NCBI RefSeq assembly: GCF_036323735.1
Contig: NC_086026.1
Span: 70,223,039-70,287,038 of the forward strand
DNA: 64,000 nucleotides
Direction of reading: 5' to 3'
Source: Rattus norvegicus
Taxonomy: Eukaryota > Chordata > Mammalia > Rodentia > Muridae
Shown here: positions 9,423 to 20,252 of the stretch, in pieces
Numbering within the stretch: position 1 is the stretch's first letter
Layout: each line of letters starts with the position of its first letter
Translations under genes and position numbers: made by a program
The notes under the pieces: generated by a model
The model's database searches: none
Told to the model about the DNA's origin: nothing
The model's input: the letters and a program-made list of their open reading frames with translations, nothing else

Positions 9423-12131
9423 TGTACATCACCGGGCGTACCCCCCCATATGCAGAGTAGGTCTATGTTAAGGCCTCTGGAGTTGTCTTTACCAAGTCAG
9501 ACCTCATACTCTGAAAATGAGATTTTAAAGAAAGAGTTGGAAGCTATGCGAACTTTCTGTGACTCGGCGAAACAGGACCGACTGAAGCTCCAAAACGAGT
9601 TGGCGCACAAGGTTGCGGAGTGCAAAGCCTTGGCTCTGGAGTGCGAGAGAGTCAAGGAGGACTCAGACGAGCAGATCAAGCAGCTGGAAGATGCCCTCAA
9701 AGATGTGCAGAAGAGGATGTATGAGTCGGAAGGCAAAGTCAAGCAAATGCAGACCCACTTCCTGGCCCTCAAAGAGCACCTGACCAATGAAGCAGCCACG
9801 GGGAGCCACCGCGTCATCGAGGAGCTGAGGGAGCAGCTGAAAGACATGAAAGGGAAATATGAAGGCGCTTCAGCAGAAGTGGGCAAGCTGAGGAACCAAA
9901 TCAAACAGAGCGAGATGCTGGTAGAAGGGTTCAAGAGGGACGAGAGCAGGCTGGTGGAAGAGAATAAGAGATTGCAGAAGGAATGCAGCACGTGTGAAAT
10001 AGATCGGGAGAGGAGGGGGCGGAGGGTCACGGAGCTGGAGGGCCAGCTCAAAGAGCTGGGGGCTAAGCTGGCCCTTTCCGTGCCCACAGAGACATTTGAA
10101 AGCATGAAGAGCTCGTTATCCAATGACATCAGTGAGAAAGCGAAAAGGCTAGCGGAGGTGGGGCGGGACTATGAAAGCTCTCAGGGGGAGATTCGACAGC
10201 TGAAGAGGGATCTGGAGAGCGTTAGGGCCCAGCACATCAGACCGGAGGAGCATGAGCAGCTCAGGAGCAGGTTGGAGCAGAAGTCGGGAGAGCTGGGGAA
10301 GAAAGTGACAGAGCTAACCCTGAAAAACCAGACACTCCAGAAAGAAGTGGAAAAACTCTACGCAGACAACAAACTCCTCAACCAGCAGGTGCACAGCCTC
10401 ACGGTGGAGATGAAAACTCGCTATGTGCCTTTGAGGGTCAGCGAGGAGATGAAGAAGGCGCATGATGTGAATGTGGAGGATTTGAATAAGAAGCTTTCGG
10501 ATGCAACACAGAGATACGCAGAGAAGAAGCTAGAAGCAGAGAGACTGCTGGCAGAGAACGATAAGTTGACCAAGAACGTCAGCCGCCTGGAAGCTGTGTT
10601 TGTAGCTCCCGAGAAACATGAAAAGGAGCTAATGGGTCTGAAATCCAATATCGCTGAACTAAAAATGCAGCTGTGTGAGCTTAATAAAAAATGTGGTGAG
10701 GGTCAGGAGAAAATACGTGCGCTTATGTCTGAAAACACCAGCTTGAAAAAGACTCTGAGTAGCCAGTACGTGCCTGCCAAAACCCACGAGGAGGTGAAGG
10801 CCTCCCTGAGCAGCACTTTGGAGAAAACCAACAGAGCTTTATTGGACTCGAAGAAAAGGCTTGACGACACGAGCCAGGAATTTTCAAAACTAAGGGAGGA
10901 GAATGAAGTGTTGAGGAGGAACCTGGAGAACGTTCAGAATCAGATGAAGGCTGACTACGTGAGCCTGGAGGAACACTCGAGAAAGATGAACATGGCGAAC
11001 CAGAGCCTGAAGGAGGCGCAGGATGCCCACACTGCCCTCCTGGCTGACTACCGCCAGGGCCAGGAGGAGATCGTCACGCTGCACGCAGAAATTAAGGCCC
11101 AGAAAAAGGAGCTCGACACCATCCAAGAATGCATCAAGCTAAAATATGCTCCCCTCTCCCGAATGGAAGAGTGTGAACGCAAGTTCAAGGCTACAGAGAA
11201 AGCACTGAAGGAGCAGTTATCAGAGCAGACACACAAGGGCCAGGTGAGGGACGAAGAGGTCAAGAAGGGCAAGCAAGAGAATGAGAGGCTGAGGAAGGAT
11301 CTCGCCGCCCTTCAGAAGGAGCTGAAGGATAGGAATGTTCTGGTGGAAGAGGCCAGGGAGGCAGAAAGAGCACTGAGCAGGAAGACAGAAGAACTCGGCA
11401 AACAGCTGAAGGAACTGTCCCAGAAGTACAGCGATGTGAAGAGCGAGAGAGAGAAGCTGGTGGAAGAAAAGGCCAAGCAGACTTCCGAGATCCTTGCAGC
11501 CCAAAATCTTCTGCAAAAACAGCCAGTCCCACTGGAGCAGGTGGAGGCTCTCAAAACATCTCTCAACGGCACAATCGAGCACCTAAAGGAGGAGCTGAGG
11601 AGTAAGGAGAGGTGTCTGGAGAGAGAGCAGCAGGCGGTGAGCCAACTTCAGCAGCTGCTGGAGAATCAGAAGAGCTCCTCCGTGACCCTGGCGGATCACC
11701 TGCAGCTAAAGGAAGCCTTGGAGAAAGAGGTTGGGATCATGAAAGCCAGCCTGAGAGAGAAGGAAGAGGAAAGCCAGAAGAAAACCAAAGAAGTCTCCAA
11801 ACTCCAGACCGAGGTCCAGAACACCAAGCAGGCGCTGAAGAACTTAGAGACCAGAGAGGTCGTCGACATGTCAAAATACAAAGCCACCAAGAATGATTTG
11901 GAGACCCAGATTTCCAACTTAAATGACAAACTGGCCAGTCTGAACAGGAAGTACGACCAAGTGTGTGAGGAGAAGGTCTCTGCCAAGGACGAGAAGGAGC
12001 TGCTGCATCTTAACATCGAGCAGGAGATCAGGGACCAGAAGGAGCGGTGTGACAAGTCCCTGACAACCATCATGGAGCTGCAGCAGAGGATACAGGAGTC
12101 CGCCAAGCAGATCGAAGCAAAGGACAATAAG
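9423..12131 (+). CDS. Uaca: Uaca giant coiled-coil exon (6th in window)
   Basis: 2,709 nt, 903 codons, phase 0 at both ends, open throughout. It starts CTSPGVPPHMQSR after a long T-rich tract and AG (9421-9422), and ends AKDNK before the donor GTAGGC at 12132. The first ~40 residues are Ser/Pro-rich; the rest is almost continuous Glu/Lys/Gln/Leu-rich heptad sequence. A 13-residue motif resembling VPxExHExxKxxL recurs at exon residues 114, 165, 220, 272, 335, 394, 450, 513, 576, 639, 702, 754 and 814, often with a helix-breaking Pro. The open frame extends 36 nt left into the intron and 45 nt past the donor, but the splice signals and family sequence fix the exon. Strand and identity are certain; the function of the motif is not known to me. 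Confidence 0.97.
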
Positions 12132-13017
12132 GTAGGCCGATGCAGACCGGGAGGCCGGCGGGGGACCCTGGCGTAGCGCCCCAAGTCAGGTCCACAAAGC
12201 CATTAGTTAAGCGCCACCCTTCCAGTTTGACCACAGGCACGCCAAGTAATTCTCCATTGAAAAGGCACAGAAACCAAAGGCCTGTCTTCCGTCCATCCCC
12301 TCAGCTGACGGTTAAAGAAGAAGGGGAGACTGAGGTTCGCTTTCTCCTATCGAGGAGTCAGAACCTTGTGGGCCTCTGGCTGTCAGAAGTGAGGTCACTG
12401 GGGAACATCCGGACTCCATCTCCCTGCTCACCTATGCCAGTACACTGAGCCCAAGTCACCGTGCATTCTGCCCTCAGGTGTTTCTGCAAACCTGGTCCCT
12501 TTTGTGCTTTGCTGTGTCCTGTGCACCTTTAACCCTTCACCTTTACCCTGCAGCCCCCAGTGCCAGTCCAGCCAACAGTTGCTCCCAAACCACAGGCTCC
12601 ATCTTGGCTTTGCCATTTGTTAAATTAAAACATTTTAGGGGCAGGATTTTTAATTTATCTTTTCCTCTTGGTCTGCTTCCTTATGGTCCATTTTTCCAGA
12701 ATATGTACACAATAATATTGTCAGAGCTGTTAGGTGTCTAGGTTGTACCATGGAGATGAAAAAAGGAAGACCGATCACAGCTCAATGCACTCACTGAGTA
12801 ATCATGAAATGGCCTCTATGCGCTGGGGAGATTTGGAATGAGTGAAAGCAAGCTCAGACTCAGCCTTCCCCAGCAGCACGTCTTCCCATAAGCTCTAGCA
12901 TTTAAATCCACTCGGCCTATGTGCAGAGCTGTTAGGATGCAGTAACATCATTGTGAGAGCCGAGTCCTGCATCTACTTATACACATCGCCAGTTCTTAAA
13001 CGGCACAACTCCTGGGA
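12132..13017. other. Intronic sequence, nothing recognised
   Basis: Directly after the giant exon. Retention of this intron would add 14 residues and then stop at 12174-12176. Confidence 0.45.
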
Positions 13018-13198
13018 CCGCAGAGGCGGCTTAGCTGTTAAAAGCACTTGATGGCCGCTCTTCCAGAAGACAGCACTGATGTTTTGATCAGCTCACAACT
13101 GTTCTGGCGTGGGGGGTGCGGGTGGGGAACATGACGCCATCTGCTGGTCTCTGTGGGCACTCCACACACATAGACAGAAATAAATTTTTAAAAAACTT
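13018..13198 (+). repeat. B2/B3 SINE
   Basis: GCGGCTTAGCTGTTAAAAGCAC..GCTCTTCCAGAAGA..GACGCCATCTGCTGGTCTC..AAATAAATTTTTAAAAA. Confidence 0.7.
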
Positions 13199-13592
13199 GT
13201 TTGGATAAATAATACAGCCCTTGATGAGAAGAAGTTAATCTGTGTGCACATGAGTCAAACTTTTTTAGTTCTTACGCTCCATCTAATAAACCCCTTTCCA
13301 GTGTTCAAAACATCAGAGGACCTTTCATGCTCAGAGAAAACTGCTCATGCTCCAGTCTTAGGACATTCACGATGTTTCTTCTTAATTTGGTGTTGTCTTT
13401 GGAAGAAATTTACTGGAATTAAGTCCAAGAAACTGTATGAAAGTATGCCATGTATTCTGTAGGTAGAGTCTTGACCGCATCTTACTCGATGTTTAAAGTT
13501 TCTGTCTCAAGTGAGGAGTGATTTCTGTGGAAGGATTTTCATCTGCAACGATGGTGAATGCTTTCCTACCATTTCTTTCTGTCTCTCAAAAG

Positions 13593-13745
13593 ATAACTGA
13601 ACTTCTGAATGATGTCGAAAGACTAAAGCAGGCGCTCAATGGCCTTTCCCAGCTCACCTACAGCAGCGGCGGCCCCACCAAGCGGCAGAGCCAGCTAGTG
13701 GACACCCTGCAGCAGCGAGTGAGGGATCTGCAGCAGCAGCTGGCT
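13593..13745 (+). CDS. Uaca: Uaca coding exon (7th in window)
   Basis: 153 nt, 51 codons, phase 0 to 0. The product runs ITELLNDVERLKQALNGLSQ to LQQQLA. It includes a Ser/Gly/Pro-containing break (LTYSSGGPTKRQSQL) and then more coiled coil. The acceptor CTCAAAAG ends at 13592; the donor GTGAGT starts at 13746. The donor is followed within about 50 nt by a 1.4-kb GT-rich array, which is unusual. Confidence 0.95.
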
Positions 13746-13794
13746 GTGAGTGTGTGTCCAGGGCACTGAAGGGTGGGGCCGGCGGAGTGAACTA

Positions 13795-15180
13795 GTATGT
13801 GTGAGTGAATGAGTGTGTGTGTGGCTGTGTGAGTGTGTGTGTGTCTGTGTGAGTGTGTGTGTGTCTGTGTGAGTGTGTATTTTGTGTGTGTGTCCATGAG
13901 CGTGTGTGAGTGTGTGTGTGTGTCTGTGTGAGTGTGTATTTTGTGTGTGTGTCCATGAGCGTGTGTGAGTGTGTGTGTGTCTGTATGAGTGTGTATTTTG
14001 TGTGTGTGTCCATGAGCGTATGTGAGTGTGTGTGTCTGAGTGTGTGTGTATGTATGTGTTAGTGTATGTGTATGTGAGTGTGTGTGTGTGTCTGTGAGTG
14101 TGTATTTTGTGTGTATGTGAGTGTGTGTGTGAATGTGAGTGTGTGAGTGTGTATTGTGTGTGTATGTGAGTGTGTGTGTCTGTGTGAGTGTGTATTGTGT
14201 GTGTGTCCATGAGTGTGTGAGTGTGTGTGAGTGTGTGTGAGTGAATGTGAGTGTGTGTGCGAGTCTGTGTATGTGAGTGTGTGTGTCTGTGTGAGTGTGT
14301 ATTTTGTATGTGTGTCCATGAGTGTGTGAGTGTGTGAATATGTATTTTGTGTGTGTGTCCATGAGTGTGTGAGTGTGTGTGAGTGAATGTGAGTGTGTGA
14401 GTGTGTGTGTATGTGAGTGTGTGTCTGTGAGTGTATTGTGTGTGTCCATGAGTGTGAGTATGTGTGTGAGTGTGCGTGTGTGAGTGTGTATTGTGTGTGA
14501 GTGTGTGAGTGAATGTGAGTGTGTGTGTGCAAGTGTGTGTGTGAGTGTGTGTCTGTGTGTGTATTGTGTATGTCCATGAGTGTGTGTGTGTGTGTGTCTG
14601 AGTGTGTGTGTGTGAGTGTGTATTGTGTGTGTATGTCCATGAGTGTGTGTGTGTGAGTGTGTATTGTATGTCCATGAGTGTGTGTGTGTGAGTGTGTGAG
14701 TGTGTATTGTATGTCCATGAGTGTGTGTGTGTATGTGTCTGTGTGCGTGTATATTGTGTGTCCATGAGTGTGTGTGTGAGTGTGAGTGTGTGTGAGTGTG
14801 AGTGTATGTGTCTGTGTGAGTGTATATTGTGTGTGTATGTCCATGAGTGTATGTGTGAGTGTGAGTATGTCTGTGTGAGTATGTTATATGTGTGTCCATG
14901 AGTGTATGTGTCTGTGTGAGTTATGTATGTGTGGGTGTTACGTATATGAGTGAGTGTATATATTGTGTGTGTGTATGTGTCCATGAGTACATGTGTATTT
15001 GTCAGTGTGTGTGTTATATGTGTATGTGCCCATAAGTGTGTGTGTGTATTTATGAGTGTATGTGAGAGTGTGTGAATTTATTTGAGTGTATGTGAATACG
15101 TGAGTGAGTGTGTATGTATAAGTATGTGTATGTGTCTATGAGTATGTGTGTATTTGTGTGTATGTATGTTATATAAGTGT
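13795..15180 (+). repeat. 1.4-kb GT-rich minisatellite in Uaca intron
   Basis: An array of TG-rich variants with embedded TGAGTGTGTATTTTG and GTGTCCATGAG blocks. The CCATGAG block recurs about 15 times between 13893 and 14980, in units of roughly 35-110 bp. It begins about 50 nt after the donor of the 153-nt exon. Long Thr/His-rich open frames on the minus strand (over 400 codons) are artefacts of this repeat. Confidence 0.95.
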
Positions 15181-15225
15181 GTGTGTGTGTGTGAGAGAGG
15201 GGGGGGAGAGGGAGAGAGAGAGGGA

Positions 15226-15279
<54 letters not shown>
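15181..15279 (+). repeat. (TG)n then (GA)n simple repeat
   Basis: A short TG tract, a G-run, then an almost pure GA tract to 15279. It directly follows the GT-rich array. Confidence 0.95.
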
Positions 15280-15281
<2 letters not shown>

Positions 15282-15449
15282 CTTCCATGGAGTTGAAATG
15301 CATTTGAAGCTGACTTCACATTCATGTTTGATCCTTGTTTAACGCTGCCACTACTTACAGTATGGTAGTGTCATTTATTTGCGCCTAATGTATGCTACTC
15401 CAATACGCATCCGTTATTTCCTCTCTGAACTGTGCCTCTGTTACCATTC

Positions 15450-15660
15450 TGCAGAGCAGGGTAGTTTAAGGGGACTTACTTGGCTCATGGCTCTGGATGG
15501 GTTGCATCTGGTGAAAACCTGGCTGTGTCACAGCATGGCCATATCACACCGGAAGGCAAGAGCAAGAGGGGCCAAGCTCACTGCCCATAAGGACACCATT
15601 CTGGCAGGAAGAAACTTGTGACAGTGACATTAACAATGTCATTATCAATATTGGATCGAA
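15450..15660 (-). repeat. MaLR-like LTR fragment
   Basis: TTACTTGGCTCATGGCTCTGG..GCATCTGGTGAAAACCTGGCTG..CCGGAAGGCAAGAGCAAGAGG resembles the reverse strand of MST/MLT-type MaLR LTRs. Name uncertain. Confidence 0.4.
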
Positions 15661-16200
15661 TTACCTCTTACCTGTGGGTGGTGGTGACTGGGAACTCTTT
15701 CTAACACGCAGAGTCTGGGGTCACATTCTAACGGCCGTTTCCCAGAAAGGAGAGGCTAGCGTCTCTGGTTCCAAAGAAGAAGGAAGAACTTGTGTAAAGC
15801 ATTTTGGTGTGTGAAAGGGAGGTAGAGGATCTTCCAGGACACGAAAATAGTATGAAAAGATCCAGAGGGTGGGATCTAGCCACCACGACCGAGGATAAGA
15901 AAAGGCAGGCCGAGTGGCGGTAGTGCACCCCTGTAGCAGCATCTGTAGAGGCTTGGGAGCTGGCACAGCATGTGGTGCACAAGCCTGCCAACCCGAGGAA
16001 GCCACTGAAAGGGGGGCGGGAAGAGACAGCTGTCCTCTAGTATCACCTTCTCGGGGTCTAGGACTGAGCTACCTCTTCCCTTTTGTCAGCGCTGGCTCAA
16101 CGACTCCAGAGGGATGGATGCCTCCCTATGTGTGAGAGAGTGTCCAAGCATCTGCTTGGTCTGCAGAGTCCAAAGAGCAAAAGCCATGTCTTTTTAAAAT
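15661..16200. other. Intronic sequence, possible B1-like remnant only
   Basis: A GTGGCGGTAGTGCACCCCTGTAG-like stretch near 15915 hints at an old B1. Otherwise nothing was assigned. Confidence 0.3.
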
Positions 16201-16224
16201 CGTTTTAAAACTATTATTTTTATT

Positions 16225-16228
<4 letters not shown>

Positions 16229-16271
<43 letters not shown>
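16229..16271 (+). repeat. (TG)n
   Basis: Pure TG dinucleotide tract of about 21 units in the Uaca intron. Confidence 0.97.
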
Positions 16272-16273
<2 letters not shown>

Positions 16274-16399
16274 CTATACGCATCCACATTTCCATTCATG
16301 TCCTTTTACCCTAAAACAGTATTCATGGTAAGTAATAACAACAACAACAACAACACAACAACAAAACCTTTCTTGTTGTTTTGTTTTGTTTTTTATGTT

Positions 16400-16600
16400 T
16401 AAGGCCCAGACTTGCGATCAGCAGTTAGAAGTATATACTACTCTTGCAAAGAACTCAAGTTCGGTTCCCAGATCCCACATTGGGCAGCTCACAGAAGCCC
16501 ATAACTCCACTTCGGGGAATCTGGTGCCTTTAGCTTCTGTGGGCTCTTCATAGATACAGTCACATACAGACACACAGACACACAGACACACAGAGTCATC
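16400..16600 (+). repeat. B2/B3 SINE
   Basis: A diverged head, then AAGTTCGGTTCCCAGATCCCACATTGG..CATAACTCCACTTCGGGGAATCTGG and a (CAGACA)n tail at about 16567-16592. Confidence 0.7.
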
Positions 16601-16834
16601 CCTTGTGCCTTGCTGGCATTGCTTCCCCAGGAACAGGAATGTATGTTAAGGAAAACCTTACACCAGCTCCATCACGTATGTCAGCATCTGCGTGCGCTTC
16701 TGTTTTAAGGGTGGCAGAGCCCTTTAATAACCTGCTGTGTGCAACCAGAAATCTCACACTCATGGCTCTGAGTCTCCTGGCCTTGCACACATGCGTGCTA
16801 ACGTTCTCCTCTGTCTGCTTTCCCACGGCTCTAG

Positions 16835-16900
16835 GATGCTGACAGACAGCACCAGGAAGTGATCGCTATCTACCGGACACACCTCCTCAGTGCCGCACAG
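16835..16900 (+). CDS. Uaca: Uaca coding exon (8th in window)
   Basis: 66 nt, 22 codons, phase 0 to 0. It encodes DADRQHQEVIAIYRTHLLSA followed by AQ. The acceptor GGCTCTAG ends at 16834 and the donor GTAGGG starts at 16901. This segment is strongly conserved in the family as I remember it. Confidence 0.95.
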
Positions 16901-18420
16901 GTAGGGTCGGCTGTGTCTTTGGAAGAGACTATTCATTTTAGGGGAAAATAAAATTCTGTTTTTATTTTTATTTGAGTAAACTTACATGCACGTAATTGAC
17001 ATTTGAAGTTGCTCTAGCCCATATGCTTATTTAAAAATAATTGTGTTTCTTTTAATCATGGCTTGCATATCTCCCAGAACAATTTACAAAGCCACACAGC
17101 AACACAACATCTTAAATTTAGTGTTGTCTCCATCTGCTTGCCACTCATCCGCTAGACAGTTTGGCAACACACGATGGCAGATCACGTTAACAGTGTCGCT
17201 AGCTGGGATAATGCCTTGACATCACACGTGGCTGTCAGCAGGGGCTGGGTGGGAGAGTAGAGGGGGCTGCATATGTTTCCTGGTGGCTGGGGTGGGGGTG
17301 GGGGTCTTTGAAGTAAAGAACACTAAAAAGTTGGAAAAGGACAAAGGGGGTATCACAGAATTGTAAGAATTAAGGGAGAATTGGTCCGTTGTAATTGATT
17401 ATTTACTGATGGCGCCGTACACTCAGTGAAGCAGAAGATGGTAATCCTCTTGCGGCCTGTAAAAGAAACATGCTCAGGAAATGTTCAGGGTGTGAGAGAC
17501 AGGCTTCTGCTCTGTGGCAGCCATGCGAACAGTCCCACATTCTCAGAATAGACTGAGCAGGAAGACGGACTGGAAGAGACAACGTTGGATTCACGAGTGA
17601 GGGGTACTAGAAGTTGATTGGATTTGAGATGTGTTAGCCACACTGTTCTGTTAAAACAAAACAGGAGCAGGAGAACTCAGCTAAATAATAGTAAACATAC
17701 TTTCTGACATCAGATTCTTAAAACCAGTGATTCACATTTCCTATAGGCTTGGGAGGGATACTGAAAAGAGGGACGGCAGGAAGGATGCTTCCCTGCTGCC
17801 CTCTGAGCGGGTGAGACATTTGCTGAGCTCTGAAAGATTATGTCATTACTAGAGCTGTCAGTGGACAACAGAACAGGACGTTTACTAGAGGTCAGAACAG
17901 CCCAGATCAGACTGCAGGGGCATGTGGTACAGGACCTGATATACATGTACACATGTATATGTATACAGAGACACATGCGCAGACACACACATACACACGC
18001 ATACACGCACAAACTTGATACTAGAAAGGATGAGAAACATCCTAGTCTTGGCCAGGGAGGGCAGAGCAAAACACCGTGACAGCTTCTGAGCCCTTCCTAC
18101 TCTGTAGAATGTGCCCTTCTGAAATCTAAAACTGTTTTCTGCTGAGTCCTAATGAAGCAGCAGCAGCACTTGGCATCTGAAGACGTCTTGCCGTCTGGCA
18201 TCATGCAGTTAACTATGGATCCAGTGTAGTCAACTGTGGCTAACATTTGAAATTTAAACACCCTGCCGCTGTAAAAACAGATTTGGGAGGCAAAACTTTT
18301 TATATTCATAGATGTGTCCTGCCAAAACCTATTCAGATGCTCCAGTAATGAATTAATAATAAAGAAGAGAGTAGAAGCGTGCAAGCCTGCCACAGATTTG
18401 CATCTGCTTAACCCTGCTAC
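16901..18420. other. Intronic sequence, largely unassigned
   Basis: Contains a short ATAC/ACAC-rich stretch at 17940-18010 and otherwise no recognisable repeat or gene. Confidence 0.4.
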
Positions 18421-18426
18421 TTAAAA

Positions 18427-18825
18427 GTATGTGCGTGTGTATCTGTGTATGAGTGTGTATATCTGTGTATGAGTGTATGTATGAGTGTTTATCTATGAGT
18501 GTGTATCTGTGTATGAGTGTGTGTACCTGTAAGAGTGTGTGTATGAGTGTGTATCTATGAGTGTGTGCATCTGTGTATGAGTGTGTGTCTGTATGAATGC
18601 GTGTATCTATGAGTGTATATATGAGTATGTGAGTGTGTATCTGTGTATGAGTGTGTGTATCTGTAAGAGTGTGTGTATGAGTGTGTATCTATGAGTGTGT
18701 GTATCTGTGTATGAGTGTGTGTCTGTGTATGAATGTGTGTATCTGTCAGTATATATGAGTGTGTGAGTGTGTATCTGTGTATGAGTGTGTGTATAGGTGT
18801 GTTGTGTGTTTGTGTGTTGTACACA
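18427..18825 (+). repeat. GT-rich minisatellite with 134-bp higher-order unit
   Basis: Variants of GTGTATCTGTGTATGAGTG. A block beginning CTGTAAGAGTGTGTGTATGAG occurs at 18527 and 18661, a 134-bp period. It lies in the last Uaca intron. Confidence 0.9.
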
Positions 18826-19095
18826 CAGGAGTATGCAGGTGCATGTGGCGGCCAGGACAGGACACTGAGTGCCTTTCTTACTCTGCTCTGCCTTATTGCC
18901 TTGAGGCATGGTCTGTCACTGAACCTGAAGTGCAGTTGAGCTAGGCTGGTCAACCAGAGAGCTCTTGGGATGCGCTGGGGTCGTAGGCACTCCAGCTTTC
19001 CCAGAGCTTTTGTGTGGGTGCTGGGGATTCAATCTCAGGGCCTCACATCGCAGAGCCACTACTCTTACACACCAAGCCATCCCTCTAGCCCCTAC
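18826..19095 (-). repeat. B4-type SINE, inverted
   Basis: GAGCTAGGCTGGTCAACCAGAG..GTGCTGGGGATTCAATCTCAGGG..CACCAAGCCATCCCTCTAGCCCC is the reverse of a tRNA-derived composite SINE. Confidence 0.65.
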
Positions 19096-19289
19096 TTACA
19101 CACCCAGCTTTGCAACAGGGGAGATCCCAGGATCTAAGAGGTACCATTCATTACCGATAGTTTTTGGCCAAATGTTTGGAAGATGGATCTTTTCTACCCT
19201 GTCGGGTGGAAGTGTAAATTGTTGTTTCTAATAAGGAAAAAGTTGTAGTCACTTGAAAATTCAGATATTGAACTGGCTTTTTGTTACTG

Positions 19290-19390
19290 TGTCTTTTTTT
19301 TTGAGACTGGTCTCATGTAGTCCAGGTAGCCCTTGATTCCTGACTTTCCTGCCTCTGTTTCCCGAGTGCTGACATTGTAGTTGTTCACCG
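19290..19390 (-). repeat. B1 SINE fragment, inverted
   Basis: TTTTTTTTGAGACTGGTCTCATGTAGTCCAGG..CCTGCCTCTGTTTCCCGAGTGCTG. Confidence 0.75.
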
Positions 19391-19431
19391 TACACCCCAT
19401 CTTGATCCAGCTATTTCTTCTCAAAGTGTCT

Positions 19432-19432
<1 letters not shown>

Positions 19433-19480
<48 letters not shown>
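19433..19480 (+). repeat. (GT)n
   Basis: Pure dinucleotide tract of about 24 units in the last Uaca intron. Confidence 0.97.
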
Positions 19481-19482
<2 letters not shown>

Positions 19483-19696
19483 AATATTATACACATATAT
19501 TAAATGTCTGACATTATGAAGAGGCCAGGAAATTTAATATGTCTGTATAGTGGATGTTACATAAAACGAACAGCGACCTGGCTCTGGAGAAGGATTGCTA
19601 TGGCACAGAGAGGACGTGCCACAGGGATGTGTCATCCTGCTTATGTAACCTAAGTATGGGGATTATTTTTCCTCAGTTGCTTCTCTCCTCAAAGGG

Positions 19697-19930
19697 GCCG
19701 GGCAGGGAGATGGCTGAGTGGGCAAAGCACTTTCCTACAAGCTTGAGGATCAGAGTTCAGATCCTCAGCACCAAGGAACTGCTGAGTGGGTGTGGCAGCC
19801 TGGCTGTAAGCCCTGCTGCCAGGCCAGCCAAATGGCAAGCTCTGGTTTCAAGTGACAGACTGCCTCATATAGAAGAAAGAGAATGCTCGAGGGTACATAT
19901 GCACATGCTTGTGCACACACACACACAATG
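19697..19930 (+). repeat. tRNA-derived SINE (B2/B4 type)
   Basis: GGGAGATGGCTGAGTGGGCAAAG..GAGGATCAGAGTTCAGATCCTC..AGCACC, then a body ending in an ACACACAC tail. Confidence 0.65.
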
Positions 19931-20180
19931 CACAACAGCCGTGGGAAATGTTCATGTTGCTTACTGTTTGTCACGCACACAGCAGAGGCCATTGTTGCCC
20001 ATTGGTTTTCTGGTCATAATGTTTGGAGCTCCCGCTGTGTACTTAGTGCTTGTGACCTGACCTTTATTTCCATGGTAGAGTTCCTGGGGGCCACTCTTAC
20101 AGTGACGAGGGGTGCCCTAGGATAAAGGCCTCAGCTCTGGAGCTCATAAAGATGACATATACCCTCTTCCTTCTCCCCAG

Positions 20181-20252
20181 GGTCACATGGATGAAGATGT
20201 GCAGGCAGCCTTGCTGCAGATCATACAGATGCGACAAGGCCTCGTGTGCTAG
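20181..20252 (+). CDS. Uaca: Uaca last coding exon with stop
   Basis: 72 nt, 23 codons plus TAG at 20250-20252. It encodes GHMDEDVQAALLQIIQMRQG followed by LVC. The acceptor TTCTCCCCAG ends at 20180 after a good pyrimidine tract. The C-terminal sequence is the conserved end of the protein. The 3' UTR follows directly. Confidence 0.96.
   Translation, partial: GHMDEDVQAALLQIIQMRQGLVC

Noticed and set aside
9387..12176. A single 929-codon open frame as a stand-alone gene
   Set aside because: Its first 12 codons are intron upstream of a clear acceptor and its last 14 follow a clear donor; it is an internal exon of Uaca.
9497..12184. Antisense open frames of 74-210 codons across the giant exon
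   Set aside because: Shadow frames produced by the Glu/Lys/Leu-rich sense codons.
13658..14984. Open frames of 413 and 429 codons on the minus strand, Thr/His-rich
   Set aside because: They are translations of the GT-rich array antisense to Uaca; no complexity, no homology, no splice or promoter context.
19554..20060. 168-codon open frame on the plus strand at the end of the last Uaca intron
   Set aside because: It runs through a tRNA-derived SINE and unique intron, and is not joined by splice sites to the Uaca frame.
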